IMG/VR virus record: IMGVR_UViG_3300030419_005163
Span: 1 to 21,012 of that record
Direction: 5' to 3' (one strand)
Length of the DNA: 21,012 bases
DNA from: a virus
Below are positions 1 through 7,054 of the stretch, piece after piece. The notes below the pieces were generated by a model. The model did not search any database. It saw nothing but the letters and a program-made list of their open reading frames with translations, and had not been told where the DNA came from. Numbering within the stretch: the stretch's first letter is position 1; every line of letters begins with the position of its first letter. The translations under genes and the position numbers were made by a program.

Positions 1-8
1 TCTGGGAG

Positions 9-248
9 GTGACAAAAACACTCAGATATTATGGTGCACCGCACGCTGTGGCCAAGGGCAGTCCTTTCCGCTACGAGCCAAAGTTAACACCGCTTGATCG
101 CGAAGAAATGGAATTGCCGCAAAGAGAAAAAGAACTTGACGATCAGGTGCAGCGGGTAATGGGCACTATGGGCGAGAGCAAAGAAGAGCAAATTAAAAAA
201 GTTATCCGAGAAACAATTAGACGGAAACTAAGGAGTGTGTTAAAATGA
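9..248 (+). CDS. Hypothetical protein, possibly 5'-truncated
   Basis: I do not recognise this 79-residue charged protein. It opens with a Tyr/Gly/Pro-rich stretch (RYYGAPHAVAKGSPFRYEP) and continues as a Glu/Lys/Arg-rich, probably helical tail. The GTG at 9 has a Shine-Dalgarno-like GGGAG directly against it, which is too close to work well. The reading frame is open to the left edge, so the real start may lie outside the window. Alternatively GTG overlaps a TGA at 10-12 that could end an upstream gene. The stop overlaps the next gene's start by four bases, so the two are probably translationally coupled. Confidence 0.6.
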   Translation: MTKTLRYYGAPHAVAKGSPFRYEPKLTPLDREEMELPQREKELDDQVQRVMGTMGESKEEQIKKVIRETIRRKLRSVLK

Positions 249-409
249 AAAAGTTATTGTTAATTCTGTTAACAAGTTGTGCAGCGAAAAACGCAGAGGT
301 CGAAAAAAATTTGGAGCAAAATTTTTCAGATTTTTACCTTGAGGAAATTGATTTAGAGCAATTGCCAGAAGCTGGCGATGATAACGAAGAAGAAGAAGAA
401 TCTCCTTGA
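245..409 (+). CDS. Small predicted lipoprotein (54 aa)
   Basis: This short gene starts with ATG overlapping the upstream stop (ATGA) and has a good AAGGAG ribosome binding site at 230-235. The product begins MKKLLLILLTSC: a two-lysine n-region, a hydrophobic core and a lipobox-like L-T-S-C with the lipidated Cys at residue 12. The mature part is only about 42 residues and very acidic, ending in a run of five Glu before Ser-Pro. Small phage lipoproteins are known as outer spanins and as superinfection-exclusion proteins, but nothing here decides between these. The signal peptide is unusually short, so membrane targeting is inferred. The stop lies inside the -35 element of the next promoter. 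Confidence 0.65.
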   Translation: MKKLLLILLTSCAAKNAEVEKNLEQNFSDFYLEEIDLEQLPEAGDDNEEEEESP

Positions 410-434
410 CAAGACGGCCGTTTCGGGCTATATT
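406..434 (+). promoter_or_regulatory. Sigma-70-type promoter upstream of helicase
   Basis: TTGACA at 406-411, a 17-base spacer, then TATATT at 429-434. The -10 lies in the 12-base palindrome TATATTAATATA (429-440), and the same layout recurs upstream of GroEL. The expected transcript start is near 441, giving a leader of about 23 bases before the helicase ATG. The -35 overlaps the stop of the lipoprotein gene. Confidence 0.75.
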
Positions 435-463
435 AATATAAGCACTAAATTATCGGGGCATAT

Positions 464-1825
464 ATGAAAGAGCGTGCAGACTTTGGAAGGTACGGAAAGT
501 CCTTCCAAGAGGGTTTGTGTCAATTAATTCTGGAAGATCGTCCGTTTGCCGATCAAATATCAGAAGTTCTTGACATCAATTTTCTTGAATTGAAATATCT
601 TCAAGTATTCGTTAAAAAAATATTTCAGTATCGAAAAAAGTATAGTACGCATCCAACGTACAAAACTATGCTTACAATCATACGTGCTGAGCTGTCAAAG
701 GAAAATGATGCAACCCAAAAGCAAGTTCGCGACTACTTTGCAAGAATTTACAGAACGGATGTTGATGGCAAAGATTATGTTAAAGAAACTTCATTAGATT
801 TTTGTCGAAAACAAAAAATTAAAGAATCAATGCTCAAGTGCGTTCCGCTTTTGGAAAAGCTGTCGTTTGATGAAATATCAAAAGAAATCAACGATGCTTT
901 GAAGCTTGGTAGTGACAACAATTTTGGTCATGATTATCTACTGGATTTTGAAGATAGATTTACAATTAAGTCGAGAAATCCAGTTACAACCGGCTGGTGC
1001 GATATTGACAACATTTGCAAAAATGGCTTAGGCAAAGGCGAGCTTGGAGTTGTAATTGCACCAACGGGCGCCGGAAAATCCATGGTTCTTGTACACTTGG
1101 GATCAGAGGCTCTCAAGCTTGGCAAGACTGTTGTACACTATACATTGGAACTTTCTGATACTGTCGTCGGCAGTCGCTATGATAGCTGCCTTACAGGTGT
1201 CCCGTTGTCTGATTTGCATAGTTTCAAAGAAGATATCTACGAAACGGTCAAAAATTTACCGGGTAAGCTAATAGTTAAAGAATATCCTACAAAATCAGCC
1301 AGTGTTGAAACAATTCGTAACCACTTAGAAAAGCTTAGAAAAAGAGACGTTTTGCCCGGTATGATTATCGTTGATTATGGTGATTTATTGCGACCCGTAT
1401 CCAATCAACGTGAGAAAAGAATGGAATTGGAATCTATTTATGAGGGCATGAGGGCGATTGCCCAAGAGTTCAAATGTCCAGTATGGACAGCATCGCAAAC
1501 AAACCGATCGGGGCTCAATGCTGAAGTAATTACCATGGAGTCCATCAGTGAAGCTTTTAACAAATGTTTTGTGGCAGATTTTATCTTTTCGGTGTCTCGG
1601 ACAATCGAAGACAAGCTCGTCAATAAAGGAAGAATATTCGTTGCCAAAAACAGAAACGGACCAGACGGTATCATCTTCCCGATATCTATGGATACTTCAA
1701 ATGTGAGCATTAAAGTATCTGCATCCAATGGCGAAACTCCAGCCCAAGTTATTGAAACATCGGCAAAAGAGCAAGCCCAAGCTTTGAAAGATAAGTATAG
1801 ACAATATAAAAAAAGGAAAAATTAA
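464..1825 (+). CDS. Replicative DNA helicase, DnaB/T4 gp41-like
   Basis: This is a RecA-fold hexameric helicase that would unwind duplex DNA ahead of the phage polymerase. The ATPase core starts near residue 176 (TGWCDIDNICKNGLGKGEL). Walker A is APTGAGKS at 199-206, and Walker B is MIIVDYGD at 300-307. A sensor-like WTASQTNRSG follows, and KNRNGPDG near the C-terminus matches the conserved Arg/Lys-containing segment of the DnaB family. The first 170 residues are helical and do not look like the standard DnaB N-terminal domain; this and the 453-residue length suggest the T4 gp41 branch. It is the first gene after a strong promoter, and RNR follows with no gap. No primase or helicase loader is visible in the window. 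Confidence 0.9.
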   Translation: MKERADFGRYGKSFQEGLCQLILEDRPFADQISEVLDINFLELKYLQVFVKKIFQYRKKYSTHPTYKTMLTIIRAELSKENDATQKQVRDYFARIYRTDVDGKDYVKETSLDFCRKQKIKESMLKCVPLLEKLSFDEISKEINDALKLGSDNNFGHDYLLDFEDRFTIKSRNPVTTGWCDIDNICKNGLGKGELGVVIAPTGAGKSMVLVHLGSEALKLGKTVVHYTLELSDTVVGSRYDSCLTGVPLSDLHSFKEDIYETVKNLPGKLIVKEYPTKSASVETIRNHLEKLRKRDVLPGMIIVDYGDLLRPVSNQREKRMELESIYEGMRAIAQEFKCPVWTASQTNRSGLNAEVITMESISEAFNKCFVADFIFSVSRTIEDKLVNKGRIFVAKNRNGPDGIIFPISMDTSNVSIKVSASNGETPAQVIETSAKEQAQALKDKYRQYKKRKN

Positions 1826-3799
1826 ATGTATTACAAGCCCGACACAACAATTAGACGTTTTCGATTATCTGAAGTATTTATCGATCAATATCGCGAGCAA
1901 GAGGTTCCATGGGGGCCGATTGGTTATGTCACGTTCAAAAGAACATACGCCCGAAGACTAAACGAGCAGGATCCGAACTTGGAAGGCACAGAAGAATGGT
2001 ACCAGACATGTCGCCGCGTAATTGAGGGCATGTTTACGATTCAAAAAAGACATGTTACGAAACTTGGGCTTGAATGGAACGATGCCAAGGCCCAGCGCAC
2101 CGCGAAAGAAGCATACGATAGGCTCTTCAGCTTAAAGTGGACACCTCCCGGTCGCGGCTTGTGGATGATGGGCACCAAGTTTGTTGATGAGCGCACCGGT
2201 GCAGGGTTATTTAATTGTGCTTTTCGATCGACAAAAGATATATCTTCCAAAGGTGGGTATCTTTTTGCTTGGATGATGGACGCTTTAATGGTTGGCATCG
2301 GCGTTGGCTTCGACACCAAAGGTGCTGGTACTCTTACAGTTAAAAGACCACAGTGGACAGATGATGTATTTATGATTTCCGATAGTAGAGAGGGTTGGGT
2401 CGAGTCGGTTAGAATTTTACTCGATGGTTATTTTTTCGGTAACAAAGTGCCAAAATTTGATTACTCTAAGATCAGACCCGCCGGCGCACCAATCTTAGGA
2501 TTCGGAGGCACTTCTAGTGGCGCCAAGCCCTTGATGGAGTTGCATCAGAGCTTAACAGAGATGTACAATACAAGAATTGAGGAAGAAATAACTTCGGTTG
2601 ATATTGTCGATACTGAAAACTTAATTGGACGCTGTGTTGTGGCAGGAAACGTTCGTCGCTCTGCTGCACTGGCTCTTGGTGGCTACAGCGATAAGCCATA
2701 CCTGACAATGAAGAACGATCAAGAAAAACTTATGCATCATCGATGGGGATCAAATAATTCTTTTGAGGCCGTTGTTGGAATGGACTATTCCTGGCATGCC
2801 GAGCAGAGCCAAAAGAATGGAGAACCCGGCTATATCTGGCTTGAAAACGCTAGAACTCGCGGTAGATTCAAAGATGCACCTCGCGATGATGATCGAAATG
2901 TTATGGGATTCAATCCGTGTGTCGAACAACAATTGGAAGATGCGGAGCTTTGTTGCTTGGTGGAGACATATCCAGCTAAGCATGACACTTATGAAGATTA
3001 CATCAAAACACTAAAGATTGCCTACTTGTATGGAAAAACCGTGACGCTTGTCAATACTCATTGGCCTGAGACAAATGCAATTATGCTAAAAAATCGTCGC
3101 ATTGGGTTGTCTCAATCCGGCGTTATTCAGGCATTTAACAAGCATGGCCGTAGAACAATGTTTGAGTGGTGTGACAATGCATATAGCCATGTGCAGCAAC
3201 TGGATGAAGAATATTCTGACTGGCTATGTATCCCTCGCTCTGTTCGTGTAACTAGTATTAAGCCGTCTGGCACAGTTTCGCTATTGAATGGATCCACACC
3301 GGGCGTGCACTTTCCAGAGGATGAATATTATATTAGGCGTGTGAGGTTCTCAAAAAATTCAGATTTGCTTGACACATTGGAAAAAAATGGTTATAATATA
3401 GAGGACGATGAATATTCACCAAACACTTCTGTTGTGGAGTTTCCAATTCATGAACCGTATTTTTCTAAAGGAAAGAGGGACATCAGCATGTGGGAACAGT
3501 TAGAAATTGCAGCACAATATCAGCACTACTGGGCTGACAATTCTGTATCAATTACTGTCTCTTTCAAGCCGGAAGAGGGCCCGCAAATTAAACATGCGTT
3601 GGAAATGTATGAAAGTCGTCTAAAGGCCGTCTCGTTTTTAAAATACGAGGAAACCGGCTATGTCCAAGCTCCTTATGAGCCCATAACTAAAGAGCAGTAT
3701 GAGGAGATGGCTAGTAAAACTACCCAAGTTACAAAGATCGAGACAAACAAGGCTGGTGCCGGAACTAAATTTTGTGACGGGGATAGTTGTGTTTTGTGA
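1826..3799 (+). CDS. nrdJ: AdoCbl-dependent class II ribonucleotide reductase (RTPR type)
   Basis: This enzyme would reduce ribonucleoside triphosphates to deoxyribonucleotides using adenosylcobalamin, supplying dNTPs for phage replication. It matches the monomeric Lactobacillus leichmannii-type reductase. FNPCVEQ carries the thiyl-radical Cys365 and Glu367. The reducible pair is Cys131 (LFNCAFRS) and Cys376 (ELCC), with the 365-376 spacing of the family. The C-terminal shuttle pair is Cys650 and Cys655 (KFCDGDSCVL). VVAGNVRRSA and IKPSGTVSLLNGSTPG are further family motifs. At 657 residues it is shorter than the roughly 740-residue type enzyme. ATG follows the helicase stop directly. The host must supply cobalamin and a thioredoxin or glutaredoxin, as neither is visible here. 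An internal promoter-like element lies near its 3' part. Confidence 0.93.
   Translation: MYYKPDTTIRRFRLSEVFIDQYREQEVPWGPIGYVTFKRTYARRLNEQDPNLEGTEEWYQTCRRVIEGMFTIQKRHVTKLGLEWNDAKAQRTAKEAYDRLFSLKWTPPGRGLWMMGTKFVDERTGAGLFNCAFRSTKDISSKGGYLFAWMMDALMVGIGVGFDTKGAGTLTVKRPQWTDDVFMISDSREGWVESVRILLDGYFFGNKVPKFDYSKIRPAGAPILGFGGTSSGAKPLMELHQSLTEMYNTRIEEEITSVDIVDTENLIGRCVVAGNVRRSAALALGGYSDKPYLTMKNDQEKLMHHRWGSNNSFEAVVGMDYSWHAEQSQKNGEPGYIWLENARTRGRFKDAPRDDDRNVMGFNPCVEQQLEDAELCCLVETYPAKHDTYEDYIKTLKIAYLYGKTVTLVNTHWPETNAIMLKNRRIGLSQSGVIQAFNKHGRRTMFEWCDNAYSHVQQLDEEYSDWLCIPRSVRVTSIKPSGTVSLLNGSTPGVHFPEDEYYIRRVRFSKNSDLLDTLEKNGYNIEDDEYSPNTSVVEFPIHEPYFSKGKRDISMWEQLEIAAQYQHYWADNSVSITVSFKPEEGPQIKHALEMYESRLKAVSFLKYEETGYVQAPYEPITKEQYEEMASKTTQVTKIETNKAGAGTKFCDGDSCVL
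3369..3397 (+). promoter_or_regulatory. Perfect-consensus promoter inside the RNR gene
   Basis: TTGACA at 3369-3374, a 17-base spacer, TATAAT at 3392-3397: both hexamers match the sigma-70 consensus completely. It lies in the coding sequence of RNR, about 400 bases before its stop, and could drive the zinc-ribbon, GroES and Nudix genes separately from the helicase-RNR transcript. Activity is inferred from sequence alone. Confidence 0.55.
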
Positions 3800-3807
3800 G
3801 GTGTAAT

Positions 3808-4059
3808 TTGAAATTAAATCATTTGCTACCCAGCCACTTAAGCAAGGGTCGCTGTAAAAATGGAAAGCAACATTTTTGGATACCAACCGGCGCTGTCGAG
3901 GCAAAACTGGGTGACAACGTTGCTATATGTCTTTTTTGCAAGCATTGCAATAAAAGAGAGTGGACTTTTTTAACACATAACGAATATAATATACACAAAG
4001 GAGTTATCGACAATGCGATTGAAACCAATGAATCGTCACTTGTTAATCGAATTAATTGA
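3808..4059 (+). CDS. Small zinc-ribbon-like protein
   Basis: This is an 83-residue protein of unknown role. I chose TTG at 3808 because GAGGTG just after the RNR coding end sits at a suitable distance; an in-frame TTG at 3787 would overlap RNR and has no clear ribosome binding site. Cys16 and the cluster Cys41, Cys44, Cys47 (ICLFCKHCNKREW), with nearby histidines, suggest a bound zinc ion. Similar small C-x2-C proteins are frequent in T4-like phages and are mostly uncharacterised. The 3' end overlaps the GroES-like gene by 47 bases, so the last 15 or so residues are encoded in two frames. Confidence 0.65.
   Translation: MKLNHLLPSHLSKGRCKNGKQHFWIPTGAVEAKLGDNVAICLFCKHCNKREWTFLTHNEYNIHKGVIDNAIETNESSLVNRIN
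3961..3990 (+). promoter_or_regulatory. Possible weak promoter before groES
   Basis: A perfect TATAAT at 3985-3990 lies 23 bases upstream of the GroES-like ATG. The best -35 candidate is TGGACT at 3961-3966 with an 18-base spacer, only four of six matches. A transcript starting near 3997 would begin at the ribosome binding site itself, which weakens the case. Confidence 0.25.
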
Positions 4060-4297
4060 ACACGAAGAGCAAGAAACTGACTTAGGCATTTTATTGCCGG
4101 AAAACTACAAGCCTACGCTTGATCACCATGCAGCCGTTCGCCTTCTTGACACTGCTAGCGATTGCAATCAAATTGGCAACCTTGTTGTCGGATCAACCTT
4201 TATTGTCAATCGGTCGATGATCGAAGAGGTGAGCTTCAACGGCAAAAAGTACCATGTTATTTTAGAAAATCATATAATTGGACGACTTGACTCGTAA
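4013..4297 (+). CDS. groES: GroES/gp31-like co-chaperonin
   Basis: This 94-residue protein has the outline of a 10-kDa chaperonin. It opens with MRLKPMNRHLLIE, equivalent to the 'xxPLxDRVxV' first strand. A flexible segment follows (about residues 17-32) containing GILLP, the hydrophobic tripeptide that docks GroES-type lids on GroEL. A beta-rich middle with VVGSTFIVNR and a last strand YHVILENHIIGRL match the GroES end, where the final residues specify activity. The length is close to GroES (97) and shorter than T4 gp31 (111). The ribosome binding site AAAGGAG at 3997-4003 supports this start. It would cap a GroEL ring; the same window encodes a GroEL at 18600. The homology is read from motif order, not from an alignment. 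Confidence 0.75.
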   Translation: MRLKPMNRHLLIELIEHEEQETDLGILLPENYKPTLDHHAAVRLLDTASDCNQIGNLVVGSTFIVNRSMIEEVSFNGKKYHVILENHIIGRLDS

Positions 4298-4314
4298 TTT
4301 TACTAGTTAATTAT

Positions 4315-4464
4315 GTGAAAGAACTTTGTTTAGTAGCTGTAGGGTTGAATATTGGGCTCATAATGCTTGGAATTGCCATGAGCAGTCACACTCTTACTAT
4401 TATGGCATTTGCATCAGCGTCTCTTTGTTTTTTGGGATATAAGTCTAGGTCAAAGAATGAGTGA
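4315..4464 (+). CDS. Tiny two-helix membrane protein (49 aa)
   Basis: A GTG-started frame encodes a very hydrophobic product with two predicted membrane segments: LCLVAVGLNIGLIMLGIAM (about residues 4-22) and LTIMAFASASLCFLGY (about 27-42). It ends in the basic tail KSRSKNE. It fills the gap between the co-chaperonin and Nudix genes and overlaps the Nudix ATG by eight bases. There is no clear ribosome binding site at the GTG, so the start and expression are uncertain. The membrane-like composition, the exact fit to the gap and the coupling to the next gene support it. A holin, an inner-membrane exclusion factor or an untranslated spacer are all possible. Confidence 0.5.
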   Translation: MKELCLVAVGLNIGLIMLGIAMSSHTLTIMAFASASLCFLGYKSRSKNE

Positions 4465-4837
4465 CACCGATCAAGTATCGAAAGTTGTAATATTGAGCAA
4501 GACAAATCGGTTTCTTGTTCTTCGCGTTTCGATGAATGAGAAATACCTGGGCCAGTGGGATCTTCCTGGCGGGCACCTAATTGTTGGCGAAGATCCAGAA
4601 GATGGCCTAGTTAGAGAAACATACGAGGAAACTGGACTGATTATCAAAAGCCCAACAAAAATGTATGCCGAAGACAAGGTAACATTTTACTATGCAAAGA
4701 TGCCGATCGGAACAATTAAATTAAGCGATGAGCACGATAAATATAGATTTTTAAGATTAGAGCAGATAGACGAATACGATATTTCCGATAAATTTAAGAG
4801 AGCAATAAATCAAGCATACAAGCTGGAGGCTGATTGA
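4457..4837 (+). CDS. Nudix hydrolase
   Basis: The 126-residue product carries a complete Nudix box at residues 39-61 (pattern G-x5-E-x7-R-E-U-x-E-E-x-G-U), preceded by WDLPGG. The catalytic Glu residues of REtyEEtG bind Mg2+ for hydrolysis of a nucleoside diphosphate linked to another moiety. I chose ATG at 4457, where the family's first strand follows closely (SKVVILSK); an in-frame TTG at 4409 would add unlikely residues. Substrate cannot be read from the sequence; oxidised dNTPs, NAD-like compounds, mRNA caps or nucleotide sugars are all known for phage Nudix enzymes. The stop overlaps the TTG start of the next gene, which includes a nucleotide-binding-like N-terminus. Confidence 0.88.
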   Translation: MSDTDQVSKVVILSKTNRFLVLRVSMNEKYLGQWDLPGGHLIVGEDPEDGLVRETYEETGLIIKSPTKMYAEDKVTFYYAKMPIGTIKLSDEHDKYRFLRLEQIDEYDISDKFKRAINQAYKLEAD

Positions 4838-5745
4838 AAAATCATGTATACGAATACGACAAGCTGGTAATTGGTAGCGACTTGTCAGCACTGATGTACG
4901 CACATATCAATAACATACCCGTGATATATACTGAGCCCAAAGTCTATCACTTCTTTGAAGCATTCGATCCCGAGCTTGTTGTCGGTCAAATTGCATCAGG
5001 CTTAAGATCCCGGGATATTGTGGCGCCCAATGGCCCGATACCCGTTGGCGTTTCAAAACAAGTGGTTTGGGCAAGACTGATTTATTTACTTTCTCTTTCT
5101 GGGCTTCTACCCTTGTCTGATAAAGCAAAGACAATTCGCATAGAGGACGAAAGTACGCTTAGGGTATCAACTGAGTATTCGAGATTTGTAAAATTTAAAT
5201 TTAATGAACTTTTGGTCTTTCATGATAATAATATCGAGGGAATCCCCACTCAAAAACAGGAAACAAAGTATGAAGTTTTAGATTGGATGAATGTAAAGTC
5301 TGGCATGATGCACCCTTTTGATAAAATAGAGACAGATTCCGATTTCGTTAGTCACATTTATTTTTATCCCTCCAACAGAATTGATGGGAATCATGACTTC
5401 AAAGATTTAGTTTCCATATCTTATTTGTCCGAAGCACAGCTCCAAGATTTTAATTTTTCCGATACATATGCGAGGTTTAAAATTGAAGACTTGATGCGTG
5501 AACACGGCATTAAGGGAAAAAAGAACGGCCGTCATTCAAAAAATCCCTCATTATCACGACACTTAGCAATCAAAGTCGAAGCAACAAAAAGAGAATTTAA
5601 AGTATGCACAGACGTAAAGTACATATCGTCGTCTGACAATATCAAAATTATGAACCTAGATACTAAAAATTTAATTTCCCAAGACGCGCCTAACAAGACT
5701 TACGCAGCAAAATTGATCGAGCAGTTTTATGGAAAACCACGATAA
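4834..5745 (+). CDS. Conserved-looking phage protein with Rossmann-like N-terminus
   Basis: This is a 303-residue protein without a firm family assignment. TTG at 4834 overlaps the Nudix stop (TTGA), and GGAGG lies at the right distance upstream. Residues 8-33 read YDKLVIGSDLSALMYA followed by a second strand (IPVIYTEP). This strand-turn-helix-strand pattern resembles a dinucleotide-binding fold, but the turn is G-S-D-L-S-A and lacks the classic GxGxxG. The middle (HIYFYPSNRIDGNHDFKDL, SYLSEAQLQDF) and the basic segment GIKGKKNGRHSKNP look like a folded phage-specific domain. It overlaps the nucleotidyltransferase-like gene by 17 bases, suggesting joint function. An FAD- or NAD-linked activity would be speculation. 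Confidence 0.75.
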   Translation: MKNHVYEYDKLVIGSDLSALMYAHINNIPVIYTEPKVYHFFEAFDPELVVGQIASGLRSRDIVAPNGPIPVGVSKQVVWARLIYLLSLSGLLPLSDKAKTIRIEDESTLRVSTEYSRFVKFKFNELLVFHDNNIEGIPTQKQETKYEVLDWMNVKSGMMHPFDKIETDSDFVSHIYFYPSNRIDGNHDFKDLVSISYLSEAQLQDFNFSDTYARFKIEDLMREHGIKGKKNGRHSKNPSLSRHLAIKVEATKREFKVCTDVKYISSSDNIKIMNLDTKNLISQDAPNKTYAAKLIEQFYGKPR

Positions 5746-6637
5746 AAAAACTTTTCATTTAGCAGGAATTGTTCCTGTTGCGGGCGGGGGAGTGGACTTT
5801 GGATTTGAGTGGTCCGACTGTATGATGCCAATTGCGCCAAACTATACAGCAGTAGAACGCGCTGTGGTCGAATGCGCATGGGCCGGCTGCGAGACGATCT
5901 GGATCATTTGCAATGACGATGTTTCGCCGCTGATACGGCACAGAATGGGCGACTTTATTCTTGACCCTGTATGGGCAAACAGATCCTTTGATAGGTTCCC
6001 GAGTGAAAGTAAAAAAATTATACCAATATTTTATGTGCCAATTCATCCAAAAGATAGAGGCAAAAGAGACTCGTTAGGTTGGAGCGTGTTGCATGGTGCT
6101 TTAACCGCGTTTAAAATTGCAGCTAAGATGAGTAGGTGGTTAATTCCTTCGCGATATTATGTGGCCTTTCCTTATGGAGTATACAACCCAGATATTTTGC
6201 GACAACATCGGAAAAAAATATCCAGCTCTGAGCCTTTTTACTTATTGTATGATAATAAAACAATTCGTGATGGAGAATATTTAGGATTTACATTTGATAA
6301 AGATGATTTTGTTAAATTTAGAAGAGTAGTAAGGGAGGGCACAGGCTTTTGGGATCCAGATAGTGACCGTCGCGATGGACGTTATCCGACAAAATCATTG
6401 CCAATTGAAGAAAGATACTCTGCAAGGCATTTTACGCTTGACAAAATTTTTAATTGTGTTATATTAGATAATGCGGAGGTAATAAGTTTACCGTGGTATT
6501 TCAATATTGACTGTTGGGATCGATATTGTAATTATATGGGCTCAAAAGAGCGCGAGAAGATTATTAAACCAACAAAATTGCTCAATGCAAGAAAACTAAA
6601 TTCAATAGGAGAATATATAAATGAGCACGACAGCTAA
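5729..6637 (+). CDS. Nucleotidyltransferase-like protein (GT-A/NTP-transferase fold)
   Basis: The first 75 residues follow the layout of nucleotide-sugar pyrophosphorylases. The opening strand GIVPVAGGG stands in for the usual 'xxLAGGxGxR', followed by CMMPIAPN as 'KPMxPI', a helix (ERAVVECAWAGCETIWIIC) and NDD at the end of the next strand. The basic residue normally after the glycine loop is not obvious, so substrate binding may differ or activity may be lost. The C-terminal 180 residues are rich in Tyr, Trp and Arg, with WFNIDCWDRY-type features I cannot place. In phages such proteins can serve capsule-like or DNA glycosylation pathways. The start at 5729 overlaps the previous gene; the next gene starts 17 bases before its end. 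Confidence 0.7.
   Translation: MENHDKKTFHLAGIVPVAGGGVDFGFEWSDCMMPIAPNYTAVERAVVECAWAGCETIWIICNDDVSPLIRHRMGDFILDPVWANRSFDRFPSESKKIIPIFYVPIHPKDRGKRDSLGWSVLHGALTAFKIAAKMSRWLIPSRYYVAFPYGVYNPDILRQHRKKISSSEPFYLLYDNKTIRDGEYLGFTFDKDDFVKFRRVVREGTGFWDPDSDRRDGRYPTKSLPIEERYSARHFTLDKIFNCVILDNAEVISLPWYFNIDCWDRYCNYMGSKEREKIIKPTKLLNARKLNSIGEYINEHDS
6438..6465 (+). promoter_or_regulatory. Promoter-like element inside the nucleotidyltransferase-like gene
   Basis: TTGACA at 6438-6443, a 16-base spacer and TATATT at 6460-6465, the same -10 hexamer as the helicase and GroEL promoters. It lies about 155 bases upstream of the small genes that lead into DNA polymerase III alpha, so it could give the polymerase operon its own transcript. 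It is embedded in coding sequence and could be chance. Confidence 0.45.
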
Positions 6638-6845
6638 TAAAAAGACAAAGGCCGATGTTGAGAAGGATCTGGCCAAAACTGAGAACAAGCTCACTTGGCA
6701 GACAGAAAGAAGAAAGAACACCCTGAAGCACGTTGGAGAGCTGCGGAAGTGGCTTTTGGAAGCGACCCCTCCCGCAAAGTGGGATTGGCTCAAAATGAGA
6801 ACAGAAATCGTTGCACGGCTGGATGAAGTAATTCAAAGGAGCTAG
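6621..6845 (+). CDS. Small helical hypothetical protein (74 aa)
   Basis: I do not recognise this product. It is highly charged and probably all-helical, with a coiled-coil-like stretch over residues 10-45 (VEKDLAKTENKLTWQTERR) and a conserved-looking ATPPAKWDWLKMR before a last helix. AGGAGA about eight bases upstream supports the ATG. It overlaps the previous gene by 17 bases and is followed five bases later by another small gene, ahead of the polymerase. No enzymatic motif is visible; a protein-binding or DNA-binding accessory role would be a guess. Confidence 0.7.
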   Translation: MSTTANKKTKADVEKDLAKTENKLTWQTERRKNTLKHVGELRKWLLEATPPAKWDWLKMRTEIVARLDEVIQRS

Positions 6846-6850
6846 CAAGC

Positions 6851-7054
6851 ATGAGAACCATAAATAAAATTTCATTGCAATTGACAGCGGAAGAATTGAA
6901 AGACGCTATTGAAGATTGGGTTCGTCGTGATGACGAACATGTCGCAAACCATTTGCGTGATAATCATTGTACAGTAGCTATGGGACAAATTGAAGATGTA
7001 CAAATCTTTCAACTCGATATCTCTGGAGAGTTCGTTGCAGCAGCAGAAGAGTAA
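6851..7054 (+). CDS. Small hypothetical protein (67 aa)
   Basis: This is an unrecognised acidic protein of about one helix plus two strands: ISLQLTAEELKDAIEDWVRR, then a His-rich turn (DEHVANHLRDNHC) and VQIFQLDISGEFV. AAAGGAG at 6836-6842 supports the ATG. Its 3' end overlaps the polymerase reading frame, and the best polymerase start lies 20 bases before this stop, so the two are probably translationally coupled. Nothing shows its function. Confidence 0.65.
   Translation: MRTINKISLQLTAEELKDAIEDWVRRDDEHVANHLRDNHCTVAMGQIEDVQIFQLDISGEFVAAAEE

Noticed and set aside
570-598. TTGACA inside the helicase gene
   Set aside because: No plausible -10 at the right spacing.
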